The notes below the pieces were generated by a model. That model had not been told where the DNA came from. It did no database searches and saw nothing but the letters and a program-made list of their open reading frames with translations. Position numbers and translations under genes: made by a program. A stretch of 64,000 nt of DNA from the NCBI RefSeq assembly GCF_037392515.1, contig NC_090290.1, forward strand, positions 19,915,753-19,979,752, written 5' to 3'. Position 1 is the first letter of the stretch, and each line of letters opens with the position of its first letter. Shown one piece after another: positions 51,263 through 63,810 of the stretch. This stretch comes from Haliotis asinina (lineage: Eukaryota > Mollusca > Gastropoda > Lepetellida > Haliotidae).

Positions 51263-53850
51263 AGCAAGAGGTGGAACAAGAGAACATTTCGTATAATATA
51301 AATCCTCATACAGAGGATTGAAAACACAGTTATATGCAGGGTTTGACTCATTTGAATATAGTTTTGTTACATACTGTAAAGATAATTTTATACGTCGCTG
51401 CTCAAGACATGGTTCATCAGCCTCGACATACAGGCTGTCAACAGGTGAAATTCTAAAGGAGCCAAGACAAAGTCTTAGACCTTGATGATGGACAGAATCT
51501 AATAGTTTTAAGTTGCTTTTGCAGGCTCCACCATAGACGATGGAGCCATAATCAAGTTTACAACGCACGAGAGATCGATATAGATGGAGAAGGGTAGTTT
51601 GATCCCCTCCCCATTTACAATTTGAAACCACTTTCAACAAGTCAAGTGCTTTCAGGCATTTGGTTTTAAGTGACTTAATATGCGGTAAAAACGTTAAGTG
51701 TGAGTAAAAAATGAGACCCAAGAACTTAGCTTCCTTCACAACTTTAATTGGTGTGCCATCTAGAGATAGTTCAGGGTCTTTATGTGGTTTATATTTACGA
51801 CAAAAATGTATGCAGTTAGATTTGGATTTAGAAAATTTAAAGCCGTTCTCAAGACACCATTTATTAATCTTGTTTTAACACAACTGCAGTTGCCGCTCAA
51901 TGGTATGCATATTTTTACCACGACAAGAAACATTAAAATCATCCACAAATAACGATCCATCAATTGAATCGTTTAAAACTTTGGATAAACTGTTTATCTT
52001 TATACTACAAAGTGTGACTGACAAAATACTGCCTTGTGGAACACCCTGATCCTGACTGTAATGATCAGACAGGGTAGAACCCACGCGGATTTGAGATTGT
52101 CTGTTAGTTAAGAATTTGGCTATGAGTTCAGGCAAACGACCTCGCAAACCGCAATCATGTAAATCTCTCAGAATGCCATATTTCCAGGTTGTGTCATATG
52201 CTTTCTCAAGATAAAAAAAGATAGACACAGCATGTTGTTTATTAATCAGCGCGTTCTTCACAAATGATTCTAAACGCACTAAGTGATCGACAGTACTTCT
52301 GTATATCTGTTATAAGGTTATTTGTTTCCAAGTACCAAACAAGTCGATTATTTATCATGCGTTGCATGGTCTTGCAAACACAGCTAGTTAATGAAATCGG
52401 ATGGATCCGTATGATCAGGTGCAGGTTTAGGTATTGGTACTACTATAGCATCACACCATGAAGAAGGAAATTTCCCGGAAATCCAAATGTCTTCAAAAAT
52501 TGATAAGAGTGCCTCTAAACAGGATTCTGGTAAGTGCTTCAGGAGTTGATAATGTATGTTATCAGCTCCTGCAGCAGTGTCATGAGCGTGATCAAAAGCA
52601 GTATGGAGTTCATGAATAGAAAACGTTTCATTATGATATTCCCCATTATCAGAATTGAAATTAATAGTTTTCTTTTCTTGTTGTTTTTTATATTGCTGAA
52701 ATTTAGGTACATAATTAGAAGAGGAAGAATGTTCAGCGAGAGTTTCGTCCAGTTTATTCGCAATATCTGATTGATCAATAAGTAATTGATCTCCATGTTT
52801 GAGATGATCGACAGTAGATTTAGTGCCTTTACTTTTAATTTTCTGGACAATGATCCATACCTTGGACATGGGTGTCCGAGAATTCATTTTCGATACATAA
52901 TTTTGCCAAGATTGGCGTTTGTTCTGTTTAAAAGTACGCCGCGGTTTAGCATTTAAAAATTTTGAATTTATTTAAATTATGCACCATAGGATGGCGACAG
53001 AAATAATGCTCCGCTTTTGTCCTTGCCTTCCTAGCTTGTTTGCATTCATCGCTGAACCATGGTTTTCTTATGTGTGGAACTGCAGAGGACTTTGGTATAC
53101 ACTCATCAGCTATGGGATTCAGTTCCTCAGAAAAACATTTAATAGCATCAGGAACGTCAATAAAACGTTCAGGTTTAAGTTTTGCAGCACACAGTGTTTC
53201 ATATAAAGCCCAGTTAACCTCCTTGATAATTGAGGAACATCAGATGGAGTTACCGCTTTTAATATAGTAGGAAAATGGTCACTTCCACAGAGGTCATCGT
53301 GGACTGACAACTCAAATTCATTTACTAGTATAAATACTTAAATCATTGGCAGAACAAAAGTCCTCCAACAATTTACCTTTAGCGTTTGTAGTTACACTAC
53401 CCCAGAGTGGGTTGTGCCCATTTAAATCTCCCATTATAATACAGGGCTTCGGGAGTTGGTCATACAGGGCTTGAAGATCAGTTTTATGAAACGTCGAAGA
53501 TGGCGAAATATAGAGAGAGCATAGCGTAAACGCTATATGTAAAGTAATTTTCACAGCAACAGCCTGCATATTAGTATTATGTGAAACATGGTTTTGAATA
53601 ACGTTTTGTCTGACTAGAATGGATGATCCGTCAGTGGTCTTATCACCCGGAGGTGAAAAACAGTGATATGCATTAAAATGACGAAGGTCAAATGTAGCTG
53701 TTTGTTTTAAATATGTCTCTTGGAGACATAACGTTGAAGGTGTAAAATCTTGGACTAATGGTTGTAATTCATGTAAATTAGTCCTCAATCCTCTGCAGTT
53801 CCACTGTACAATATTATTGGAATAAACTATCTTTTGGGGGGATTTATTGG
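51263..53850 (-). pseudogene. LINE copy E ORF2 relic (endonuclease and reverse transcriptase)
   Basis: Endonuclease pieces (53788-53318: CLQETYLKQ, IIMGDLNGHNPLWGS) are followed by a deletion near 53330, then linker (52887-52384) and RT (52279-51875 and 51739-51263). RT motif A reads FFYLEKAYDTTW, so Tyr replaces the catalytic Asp. Motif C LFVDDF is kept. Frames are broken at about 53300, 52390, 52300 and 51880. Confidence 0.8.
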
Positions 53851-55080
53851 GGATCTACCCCGCAATCTTTTGGAGGGCGACAAGCTATGTGCCCTAGAAT
53901 GGACGTTTTCAGAAACATCCGTGTCCTCGGGAGACCCATATTTGTTAAACAACTGAATTTTTTGTGACCCTTTCGGGGCTCTGCCACTTATTTTTTTCAA
54001 AGGATCTGGCCTCTTGGGTTTCGTTTTAACGGTTTCTGAAGATTTTGGATTTGATTGAGAAGATGCCTCATGATCAGATGATGCTACTGAATTGATCTGA
54101 GACGAAAGTGGCTCTGACGTTTGATTAGATATTGTAGGTGAAAAAATCAGAGGAGCTTCTGATGTAATCAAGTCAAGTCAGTTTGACAGCTTGCGGGTGA
54201 TTTTGTTATACTTTCTTCCGACGGTGTTTTAGTTATGGAAGCATAGCTTTCTTTAGGTTCACAACTTTGGACCAGTTTTTTGGCATCTGCAAAACTAATG
54301 TTTCGGATGAATTTTTGTTTGTTGATCTCCATGTGATACTTCCAGACAGGACATTCTTTAGAAAACGATGAATGGGCACCAGTGCAGTTTGTACATTTCT
54401 TAACATTGCTGTCACAATCTTCTGTTGTATATGTCTTTTCACCACAGTGAGCACAAACAACAGACAATGTGCAGTTATTAACCCCATGGCCGAACTTTTG
54501 GCATTTGAAGCATTGAAGAGGGTTTGGAATGTACACTTCAACGTTAATGTTACAGTATCCAGTTTTTAGGGATTTTGGAACATTTGGAGAACAGAAAGAG
54601 AACAAATATGAATTTGTGTTTACAGTAGCAACATTTCTACGGGTTGTAAAACGCTTGACATAAAGGACACCTTGATCCTTCATCTCTGAGGCGATGTCAA
54701 GTTCTGACATGTCAGCAAACAGACGTTCACGGTCCCTGACAATTACGTTGCTCGTGTTAAGTGTTTTGTGAGACGAGATCGTAACTGGAATGCCGACAAA
54801 AGATTTAGTACTCATAAAATTGGTGGCTTGCTGCCTTTTTGCACACTCAACCAGAAGGGCACCGGAACGTAATCGCGTAATGTTTTTGACATCACCGGCG
54901 ATGCCTTGTATACCTTTAGCTACGGCAAAAGGATTCAACTTTAAAGGGGTCTTGTCAATAGTCTCAACAACAAGAAAAAGTGGCCAGTAATCAATTGAGT
55001 TGGGCAGTCTGTGGTCAGTTTCAACAGGATCCGTATCAAGTTGACGTTTGCTCTTTTTTTAAGGGATTTCGTAAGCCATG
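53827..55080 (-). pseudogene. LINE copy E ORF1 relic (zinc-knuckle protein)
   Basis: Starting near MAYEIP (55080), an early frame break is followed by a long open segment 54938-54168 with CFKCQKFGHGVNNC, CAHCGEKTYTTEDC and CTNCTGAHSSFSKEC. A second segment 54171-53827 ends SLSPSKRLRGRSPINPPKR. The knuckles match copies B and C. Confidence 0.8.
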
Positions 55081-55614
55081 TTAAGTTAGTTAGATTTCAT
55101 CATCTGAGCTCCACCACCCACCACGGAGTATCACAAGGACAATGCTAAACGCAAGTGGGTCTCCGACTTGTAGCACCAAGGATACTCACATGATATACTC
55201 TAGCGGAAGAATTATAAATAACAAATCCACCAGACTGGCCCATGAGCCACCACCTCCTGGGCGTAAGACTCTAGGCAAAATTCAAATACATATTATCATA
55301 TTTCAAAATCCAAATAATTCCACTGTAATAATAAGGCCAAGTCCGAAAATCGAACAAATCCAAATAAGAACCGGGCCCATTAAACCACCCGTCTAGGTGA
55401 AGTAAGGGTTGATGGGGTATGTTGAGCAAAAGGAACACGATTACAGGCTCCCAGTGCCCTCAACCCACAGACTCCCGTCCTCCACCGACACAGGGCCACA
55501 ACCCACGGCAAACAGGTTGGTGGACCAAATACCTCCCCCGGGTCCACAACGGGGGTGAACGGCTCTCAGGTTTACCCAACACCCACCACGAGGAGGTGTC
55601 CGTTCACGGGTGCC

Positions 55615-56574
55615 AGAAGTATGGCGAGTCTCAAGAAAATAAGAATATGGTAACAACATCTTTTATTGTACTTGATACATCATTTCAACTTGATACATCG
55701 TTTCAGTATGGATTCATATACCTTTGTCAAACAAAATCATATACACTAGGAGAGGATGTTATCCATAATGAATGTATTTAGAGATAATGGGTTTTGTAAA
55801 AACATGACCTCTGAATTTGCGTTCGATCCACTCAAAAATCATCTCAGTAGTGATGAACTACTGCGTGGATGGAAACTGTCAGTCGTTCTAGTACAAAGCA
55901 GGATCGAAACTGACAAGAGTTTGTACCATTTTCCCTCGGATTCAGTCTTCTGAGAAAAATGGATGTAGTTTGTTTGGAACCCACTTACATAAAAACGTGT
56001 CATGTGTACAAGTATCACACCTGCCTAAGTACATAATGTGGCAGAGACAGGACTCCAGTGCACGAGTCATAAATCAATTTATTTTGTTTATGGCGCATAG
56101 GCTGATAGGTGTTAAGTTCAAACAGCACGTAATCAGTGATTGAAGCTGTGTAGTGTATTGTCTTCAGCAGACAGGCAGGCAGACATATAGGTGTCAATAA
56201 ACCAGACATTGAGCTTTCTCTGTGACAGAGGCTGCTTGCCACAATCAACAAGTTTGTTTTATGTAACGAGTAGATTATTTACTTGTTTGTAAACACAACC
56301 AAGATTAGACTACTGCTCACGACTCATATTCCGGCCATGCATACTGTTTCAAGTTCCGCGTTCCTATTCACTGTGCATGCGTTATGGGCGCAGCGCAGCA
56401 CAGCTGTTGAAACCACATTTCCCCTAGCCCTGGTGGAAAGTTAATGAATCGTTTGAACTACGATTTCGCGGGCTTTTTATAGGTTGAATTGGCAATATTG
56501 ATTATTTGTTTCGGTAAGTGCATACCGAAAGGCATCGGAATATGTAAAATTTTGTTTTACGTTGCATGTGACCT
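55615..56574. other. anonymous intergenic DNA
   Basis: There is no recognisable gene or element between LINE copy E and the small RT fragment. Short frames lack supporting motifs. Confidence 0.4.
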
Positions 56575-56815
56575 TTAACAAATGGTCAATGGCACTTCTG
56601 ATTTTCCTAAACCCTCATTGAATATCTGTAATTAGATCAGTACCATATTAGTCTGCAATTGACCATTCTTTACAGTTTCTTACACCACCAGTAAGCGACA
56701 TAGTTTAAGGATTAGTGTGATCACTGCCAGGTTTCGGTATGGGAATGACGATAGCATCTCGCTATGATTGTCGAAAATATTTAACAAAGTTTCTAAACAG
56801 GAATCAGGAAAGTAT
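56575..56815 (-). mobile_element. small diverged RT fragment of the main LINE family
   Basis: The minus strand aligns with copy B around 26850-27120: SCLETLLNIFD, then a DAIVIPIPKPGSDHTNP-like stretch, then the ...EGLGKSEVPLTIC region. Several indels are present. It is an isolated old fragment. Confidence 0.5.
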
Positions 56816-58089
56816 AAGGCCGGGCCCGACAACTTAGGAATTGCCAGCGAGTCCTAACTTGACACACAGAAGGGAGCAAGCTACAAAGACATATTTTATA
56901 TCATTGGAAAGATCTCGAGGAGATGAACACGAAACGTTTATGTGCCAGTTTGTCCATGTGTTAATAAGCTCACAAATTGGCTCTGAAAATGCATTTCTGC
57001 AGAAATTTCTGACAGAAATTTTTATTTCTACAGAAATTTCTGGCAGAAAATTATATAAATTATATAACGATGGTGTTTAATCTTATTCAACTAAAATAAT
57101 TCTGGTAGCGAAACCAAAATATCAGATCAGTTGATCACGCTAAGTGCTTATCACTTGGATTAAGCATGAAACTACCACTCACGCAGCAGTATCATTACTT
57201 ATACTCACTAATTTTGTTAAATTAAGATAATTCTGGTAGTGAAATAAAACATTTCTGCCAGAAATTTCTGCAGGAAAAAACATTTCTACAGAAATCGCCC
57301 GGATTCGTGCCATCATGTTAATATCAAAGACGGAGACTACTGTTACACATTTAACAGTACAGACACAATTTATCACGGGAGACACCATCTTTATTTCGAG
57401 GCCTTCGATGTCGTTTACCACACCTAATAAAATCCGTGTCGCTTACATCATACATTATAGCTACTCGGATTTCCCTCCCGATGATTTTGTTACGGCATGC
57501 CGGCCGTCGGCTTTCTATTGTCCACAAAAAGTTGCTGTTCTACATTTGGAACCTGCTACTATCAGTCCGATCAGTGCTATAATGTATTTTATTCCAAGAT
57601 TTGTTGCTTCTAGGTGGAATAATAATGGCTTTGACACCGGAGATCACTAATTTGATTCATGCTATACCGAAATAATTTTCAATTGATAATTATTCATTTG
57701 TGCAGACACAACCATTCACCCATCCATTCTTTCTTTTTTTTCATTTTCATATACATTCACATTGACTGATCGATTGATTTTCGTCGCACAATATTTCAAA
57801 CTACGACGGTGGTCGAATAATCGAACCTCACCAAATCCCACAAACTAAACTACAAACAAAAAGTACAGGAACACCATAAATGTTTTTCTTAATGTACAGA
57901 GTTCTTTTTTTTATCACTTTATTTCTTTTTGATCTGGGTACAGCATTGACAAGTCAGCACATCTGTGTATACACCATAGAAGAAGTCAAGTTACGAAGCT
58001 ATTATCTGTTTCAATGGATTATGGCAAGACGACCAGAATGTCACAAAAGTGTCATATTTGCACTGGGAGTATGCATTAAAGTTATGTAG
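56816..58089. other. anonymous DNA with TTTCTGCAGAAA-type palindromic words
   Basis: Repeated TTTCTGNCAGAAA words cluster at 56990-57055 and 57245-57300 in opposite arrangement, with a direct ATAATTCTGGTAG pair at about 57098 and 57226. This may be a small MITE. A 111-codon frame at 57315-57650 has no recognised domain. Nothing else is evident. Confidence 0.35.
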
Positions 58090-60004
58090 TTAGTAATTGT
58101 AATTCAATATTGGTTTCAAACCAGCGAGAGAAGGTACAATGTCTGCTACCTTTCTAGGATATATGTATTCTTTAGTTAATATGAAAATGAAATTTAGTAC
58201 ATTATGTCTTCTCTCTTTGATTCCGAGAGTAATGGTTTCAGCGTTTAATTTCAAATGGGTGTCTGTTTCATTTTCAATGCATTCTAGCAGATCTTGCCAC
58301 AACCTTTTGCCATGTATGCATTCATATTATAAATGAATGGTCGATTCTATTTCAGCGTCACAAAAAGTACAAAGTGATGATTCTATTAGTTTCTATGTAT
58401 ATAAACCTTTATTGGTTGTACGAATCCTTATGCAAAATGCGGTATTGAAGCCATCTATGAACTAGACGAAGCTCGAAATGGTATAAAATTATATGTTTTC
58501 CGATTAGGTGTGATATTTATTTGTTTCAACCCCACACAGGTCTACGAATTCTTCATAAGAAAGAAATGTATTGTCATCTTTTAAGAAATCATTTACAAAT
58601 TTTACATTTGATTGTAGGTAGTGATCATATACTACTGGTTTTCTCCCTATTGTTATCGTGCCATTTGCCCGTATATATTGTCTGCCGAAAAGGTCATTTC
58701 CGTATTTACTTTGTTCTCGTAATGCAGACCAGGCTTGGAATACGTCTTTTCAAAATTTCTATGGGGTTTAGTTTACTCACTGGTTGTGAGGTATACAAAA
58801 GATTGTTTAATTTTGTGTCATTTACGAATAATCTTCTGATCTATATTTTCTGGGACTTAATTGTTTCAAATATTTTTCGTACTTCTAGACCACCTTATCC
58901 GACATCGTTTTATGCTATCAGGTTTACCTTTCCAAATAAAAGAGATAGGAAGCATTTCTTTTGAAGGTTCCTTATCATTTCTAGTTTAGGATGTGCTAGC
59001 GAGGTAAAAAGATGATCAAGTGTTTGTAAAATTAAGCTCTTTAGAATAGTTATTCTTCCTAAGGATGTAAGGTGTCCTCGAGACCACATTTTCCTTATTT
59101 TGTCAATTTTAAAATTTTTATCTATATAGTTCCTTTCCACCATTTCTGCTTTATTATGCTGAAATAGAATGCCTAAGAGTACAGACAGCGTTTGTGTCCA
59201 GTAAGGTGGTATTCTCTGCAGTATTGCAAACTTGAATGTTGTTTGGAACCTATCCAAACAACACTTTAATTTTGTCAATATGTATTTTAAGTCCAGAGAA
59301 GGAAGCGCATGTTTCAAGTACTTGTAATGTTTCCCTAAACAAGCTCTCTGATCCGTCTAAACTTATAGTTGTATCATCGGCGAATTGAGTTAGTAGGTAT
59401 TCAAAATCAGTCATAGTTATTCCTTTTATCTTTTTGTTTAGTCGTAACATACGGACCAGAATTTCTGCTACTATGAGAAATATATACGGCGAGAGCGGGT
59501 CGCCTTGTCTGCAACCCCGCGTAATTTCGAAGAATTCTGATGGAAATCCGTTTACATTAACACTACAATTTACGTTACTGTAGAATGTTTTTAGCCAAGT
59601 TTTGATAGAGGGTCCGAAATTGACAAAGTTGACGTTTCTCGACAAAGACCATTCCACGGAGTCGAATGCTTTTTCAAAGTCTATAAGTATGAAAAGAGCA
59701 GGTTTATTCGTAAATTCTGTGTAGTCCATAATGTCGTTAATCAGCCGTGTACGTTCTCCAATGTACCTGCCTATCATAAAACCCTTTCGATCTATACTAA
59801 TTATATTAGGAAGTATGTTTTAATACGTGCTGATATCACGACTGAGACTAGTTGTTATGATATATTTATTAGTGAAATGGGTATAAAGTTTTTCAAATTA
59901 CCATTGAATGTATATTTTGGGGTGATACATGTTACGTGACCTTGTTTTTGACTTATATATAGCTCAACTTTCCTATATGCTTCCTTTAATGAATTGATTA
60001 AGTA
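58090..60004 (-). mobile_element. L1/Tx1-like LINE, 3' portion
   Basis: The minus strand encodes a reverse transcriptase of a different clade: GFMIGRYIGERTRLIND, LFILIDFEKAFDSVEW (motif A), GCRQGDPLSPYIFLI (motif B') and LTQFADDTTI (motif C) at 59777-59250. Thumb sequence follows (59317-58910), and a C-terminal VLNFIFILTKEYIYPRK motif lies at 58302-58090. No RNase H is present. Motifs are legible but the frame is broken. The element continues beyond the Tc1 insertion at 60005-61287. Confidence 0.75.
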
Positions 60005-61287
60005 CAGTGTGGTTCAAAATTATTGAGAATAGCTAAAGCATTTCATATTATTAAACGAGAACAAATCAGATAAAATTGAATGTATTGTGAAAGTGAACTG
60101 ACCTTTTCATGTTGTGTAGGTAACAATTTAATATTTTATCAAGTCTCCTTGAGCTTCACGGCACAGTCTAAGACGGGTAGGCATACTTCCTATCAGAGAG
60201 GTTAGTGTCTCGTGAGTTATGCTGTCCCAGTGTCGGACCACTTCTCTCTTCATGCCTTCAATTTTTGTCAACCCCTTTTGATTCACACATTCCTTCATCA
60301 TCCCCCAAATGTTCTCAATGGGATTTAAGTCAGGACTATATGCAGGAAATGGTAATGCAGTCACATTTTTCTCCTGAAACCAAAGCTTGGCATGTTTTGC
60401 GGTGTGTTTAGGATCATTATCTTGCTGCAAAATCCAGTTATTTCCATAAAACACATGTGCACTTGGAAGGAGAAAATTATCTAATATGTTAGTGTAGCGT
60501 TGACTTGTCAGATTTCCCTCAACACACACAGCGGGGTCGTTCCTAATAAGGATATCCCTCCCCATACATGAAACTTTGGGCTGTATTTAGGTCGTCGATA
60601 CAACGGTGCTGACGCAGACTTTGTCCATATTTTCACATTATTGGGATATACCCATATTGAGCTTTCATCAGTAAAAATCACATTTTCCCAGTCAAAGTTT
60701 TCATGTGCCAAACACCACTCAACACGCCTGTCTTTATGTTCTTGTTTCATGAGAGGAGAAGGAATTCCAGTCTTTTTCTCCCATCCAAGATCAATCAAAT
60801 TTCTTCTAACTGTAGATTTTGATACAACTGTTGATCCCCTTTCTATCATTTCATACCTGATGTTGGAGATGCTTGCCCTTTGCTTTTTAGACGCTAAAAT
60901 TCCCAGCCGAAGTCCAATTTTCTGGGTCTCCCTGCTCCTTTCTGGTGCCCAAAATCCTTTCCCTCTTTAAAATTCTTCCTAATCCTATACACAGTAGAAA
61001 GAGGAGTTCCTGTTCTCTCTGCCAATGTATTTACATCATCAATTCCTTGATTACACAACTCAAAAATCAACCTTCTTTTATCTTCAGCAGACATTGTTGA
61101 CAGTGCTGAGGAAAATGACGTCTGCTACAAATTCAGGGGAGGTAACTCTAATTGTACTATACTCAGTAGGCCAAGATGAGTTACCTCCCTTATACCATTA
61201 CTTAGTTTTAAGTATCAGTGACTCAGTTGAGGTGTTAGGATAGCTCAAAGTACGAAGAAAAATTCTCAATAATTATGAACCAGACTA
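60005..61287 (-). mobile_element. Tc1/mariner-like transposon copy 2
   Basis: The left end CAGTGTGGTTCAAAATTATT follows TA (60003-60004). The right end AATTCTCAATAATTATGAACC ends beside TATA. The element is 1.28 kb, undisturbed by other insertions and about as similar to copy 1 as recent siblings would be. It sits in the linker between the two parts of the L1-like LINE. Confidence 0.88.
60128..61094 (-). pseudogene. Tc1-like transposase copy 2, frameshifted
   Basis: The frame from MSAEDKRRLIFELCNQG (61094) has an intact helix-turn-helix region, then a small deletion near 60910 that shifts to a stop. From 60849 it reads the catalytic domain (FTDESSIWVYP). One missing A near 60525 (CCTCAACACAC versus CCTCAAACACAC in copy 1) shifts it again. 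The last segment 60565-60128 has DNDPKHTAKHAK and SPDLNPIENIWGMM to the true end GDLIKY. Unlike copy 1, the Trp near the C-terminus is kept. Copies 1 and 2 carry different lesions. Confidence 0.85.
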
Positions 61288-62090
61288 TATTTGTTGGTGT
61301 CTTTCCAAAATGATTTATAAAACTCAGCTGTAAAGCCAGATGGACCAGGGCTTCCTCCAGTTTTCATATTGTTTAAAGCTGGAAGCACTTCGTTGTATTG
61401 TATTTCGCCTTCGAAAGAATGGGCGTCGTTGCCAGATAATCTAGGTATTTCACTATCTTTGAATAAAAATTCTAAATCGACATCTTCGACATGTTTGATG
61501 TTATGTAAAATTTGAAAGTAAGTCTTTGTATGGTTGATTATATCCTTTGTTTTGCTTATTGGTCCTTCATCAGTTTCCAGCTTAGTTATTGCTCTGTTTA
61601 CGGAATTCTGTTTTTCCATAGATAAGAATTTCGATGGTTTTTCTCCTTTTTCATACCACCTGGCTTTTGATCTCAATATAATGCCTTCTTTTTTTGTATT
61701 TATTTAATTCAAGTTGTTCATCTTTTATTGTATTAATTTCTTCTATCAATTTTGACTTAGTCTGTTCATTGTCAGTACTGTCTAGTTTTAATTCGAGGCT
61801 TTCAAGTGTTTCATTGTATTCATCTTATAGTTTAAGTCTTTCTTTCTTTTCCTGAGATGATTATTTTATTTTATGGCCTCGAATATTACACATGAGTACC
61901 TCGACAAGCAACTGTTCATTTATCTTTAGTGCTTTATCTCCATCTTCATCTTGAGTGTGATATTGATCTACAGTTTGACTACCTTTGATTTTTCTTGCAC
62001 ATACTTGGATGGTAGCAAACTGTTGTTAAATTTCCAAAAAACCTTTCTGTTTCTCGAGAGATGTAAATTCAGCATTTAACGATATCGCTG
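61288..62090 (-). mobile_element. L1/Tx1-like LINE, 5' part (linker before the RT)
   Basis: The minus strand 61676-61290 reads SKARWYEKGEKPSKFLSMEK and MKTGGSPGPSGFTAEFYKSF, the typical L1/Tx1 linker leading to the first RT block. The frame breaks upstream; weakly readable linker sequence continues to about 62090. The endonuclease is not visible. Confidence 0.7.
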
Positions 62091-62546
62091 CATTGCTTGC
62101 ATTGTGATCTGTTCACGTTTAATACATATCAAAAGTTTAAGAAAAGCCCATATAGATGCTTAGGTATGTTAATATTGATTAAAACACACATAAGTGCTCT
62201 ACATATTGCTTCTATTCGAAATAGAACCTTGGGTTTACTCAATATAGTGATCAAATCAAAGCATACTCACTGAACAAGGTTCAAAGTCGCATTCTAACTG
62301 GCACAAGTTGCATAACGTAATTTGCGAAAGAACACCTATTCGCAATACAAAGCTTACATTCACAGCAAAAATAAGCTGGTTTCCGGAACACTGAAACCGA
62401 GAAGAAACGTCATGGAAACCAACATTTCCAGTTGGTTTCCAGGGAGTTTCCTATAGTTTCATTGTGGTTTCCATGCAACTGAAACTGCACCATTTCAGGA
62501 TGGTTTCCAGTTCGTTTCATTACCCACTCCTCCAAGCGGGATCCAG

Positions 62547-62790
62547 TTGGTTTCCATGTACGAGTTTATTGTAGGTTTCAACCTGGTTTCCATGTATGAG
62601 TTTATTGTAGGTTTCAACCTGGTTTCCATGTATGAGTTTATTTCAGGTTTCACCCTGGTTTCCATGTATGAGTTTACTGTAGGTTTCACCCTGGTTTCCA
62701 TGTATGAGTTTACTGTAGGTTTCAACCTGGTTTCCATGTAGGAGTTTATTGCAGGTTTCAACCTGGTTTCCGTGTTGTAGTTTCCAACCT
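62547..62790. repeat. 36-bp minisatellite, six full units and one partial
   Basis: Units start at 62547, 62583, 62619, 62655, 62691 and 62727, with a truncated seventh from 62763. The consensus contains CTGGTTTCCATGTATGAG and TTTATTGTAGGTTTCAAC. Because 36 is divisible by 3, frames are open on both strands (minus: MET RLKPTINSY type). Diverged GGTTTCC and GAAAC words also fill 62380-62540. I do not regard the frames as genes. Confidence 0.9.
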
Positions 62791-63096
62791 AGTTTAATAC
62801 CTAGTTTCCATGAACTGAAACTTGCTCGTGTCGGCCCTTTACCCGGTCCTCCGGAAAAGATGTTGTTTCATATCTCACATGTAGCAAATCAGGTATTTTA
62901 TACAATTGCATAATGGTAAAAGGCTTCAGGATGACAAACAACAGAATAAAACACAAATTCATTAAAAGTTTATTTATATTCAACAATATGTTTGTAAACA
63001 AATAATATTCGGAATATTCCTAGTTTGAAAAATGTTAGCTCTTTCCCCAAGAAAGGAAGAACTGTGTGCTTCTTCTCCTCCGGACAGTCAATCGTT

Positions 63097-63121
63097 TCAC
63101 AGCCTTCCTGCTTTCCAGCTT
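63097..63121 (-). CDS. candidate terminal coding exon of a host gene (end of frame)
   Basis: On the minus strand TTTGTTTTCTAAATTTCAG, a good splice acceptor, precedes 63121. Joined in phase with the upstream candidate exon, the frame runs eight codons to TGA at 63099-63097. A plausible AATAAA lies about 125 bp downstream (complement of TTTATT near 62968). The protein is not recognised and the call rests on splice-signal geometry alone. Confidence 0.3.
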
Positions 63122-63708
63122 CTGAAATTTAGAAAACAAACTATCAGTACAAACAAGCATTCGTCTACGATATCCATGGCTAGAGAAAAGAAAACTGTCA
63201 AACATTGCTTGAGGTGAAATACACTGAACCCCCATGTCCGATAAGCGAAGAGATCAAAAAGTATAAACTAAGCATTTGACATCAAAAGTTTCAATCGCAG
63301 AACATCTTATTGATATATGATAGAGTGCAGAGACATGAAGAAATTCGCCTTTGAAAGCCATAATTTATTTTCTGAATGTTACTTACAATGCACATTATGA
63401 GTACAGAACTACGATTTATCCGTTATTGTGAAAAGACATGTTTTCTTTACCAATAATGTGGAGTCATTCAGGCAGACAAGCTATGAATATGGGGTCACAA
63501 GCATACGCTGCGGCATAATGTGCTGCATAATATTTAAAACTTTTTAAGCTGTATTTTTCAAAGGATAAATTGCACATTTTAAACAGTGTTCATTTTGAAA
63601 TTTCTTGAATGTACATAGAAAGAATCCAAATTAACTTGATATTTTAAAGGTTTCCTTAAAATTTTTAATCTCTGCAAGATGTCAAATGACTAGAATACGT
63701 TTACTTAC
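63122..63708. other. AT-rich stretch, candidate intron
   Basis: No feature is visible other than serving as the space between the two candidate exons. Confidence 0.25.
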
Positions 63709-63810
63709 TCTGAACTTTTTGCCGTTCTTTGCATGCAAGCCTTGGGCCTCTGTTTTCCCCACACCTTCATAAGTGATCCATCTTGTTCATCCAAACCCAT
63801 CAAAAAGCTT
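63709..63810 (-). CDS. candidate 102-bp internal exon of a host gene
   Basis: The minus-strand segment is bounded by a strong acceptor (TCTCCTTTCAG before 63810) and a consensus donor (GTAAGTAA at 63708-63701). One frame is open across all 102 bases and contains LMGLDEQDGSLMKVWGKQRP. It ends two bases into a codon, which is compatible with the candidate exon at 63121. No domain is recognised and the gene would extend beyond the window. It could be chance. Confidence 0.35.

Larger units (their letters stand above)
51263..55614 (-). mobile_element. LINE copy E, main portion
   Basis: The 5' end GGCACCCGTGAACGG is at 55614 (minus), followed by leader, ORF1 and ORF2 down to the pre-RNase H region, where the TTAA element interrupts it at 51262. 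It is a near-complete copy with several indels, closest in wording to copies B and C. Confidence 0.85.

Noticed and set aside
57315..57650. 111-codon frame as a possible host gene
   Set aside because: No recognisable domain, splice signals or conserved composition; lies in AT-rich DNA next to MITE-like words.
62495..62761. MET-RLKPTINSY repeat protein on the minus strand
   Set aside because: It is explained by a 36-bp minisatellite whose unit length keeps any frame open; both strands are equally open and no start context or neighbours support a gene.
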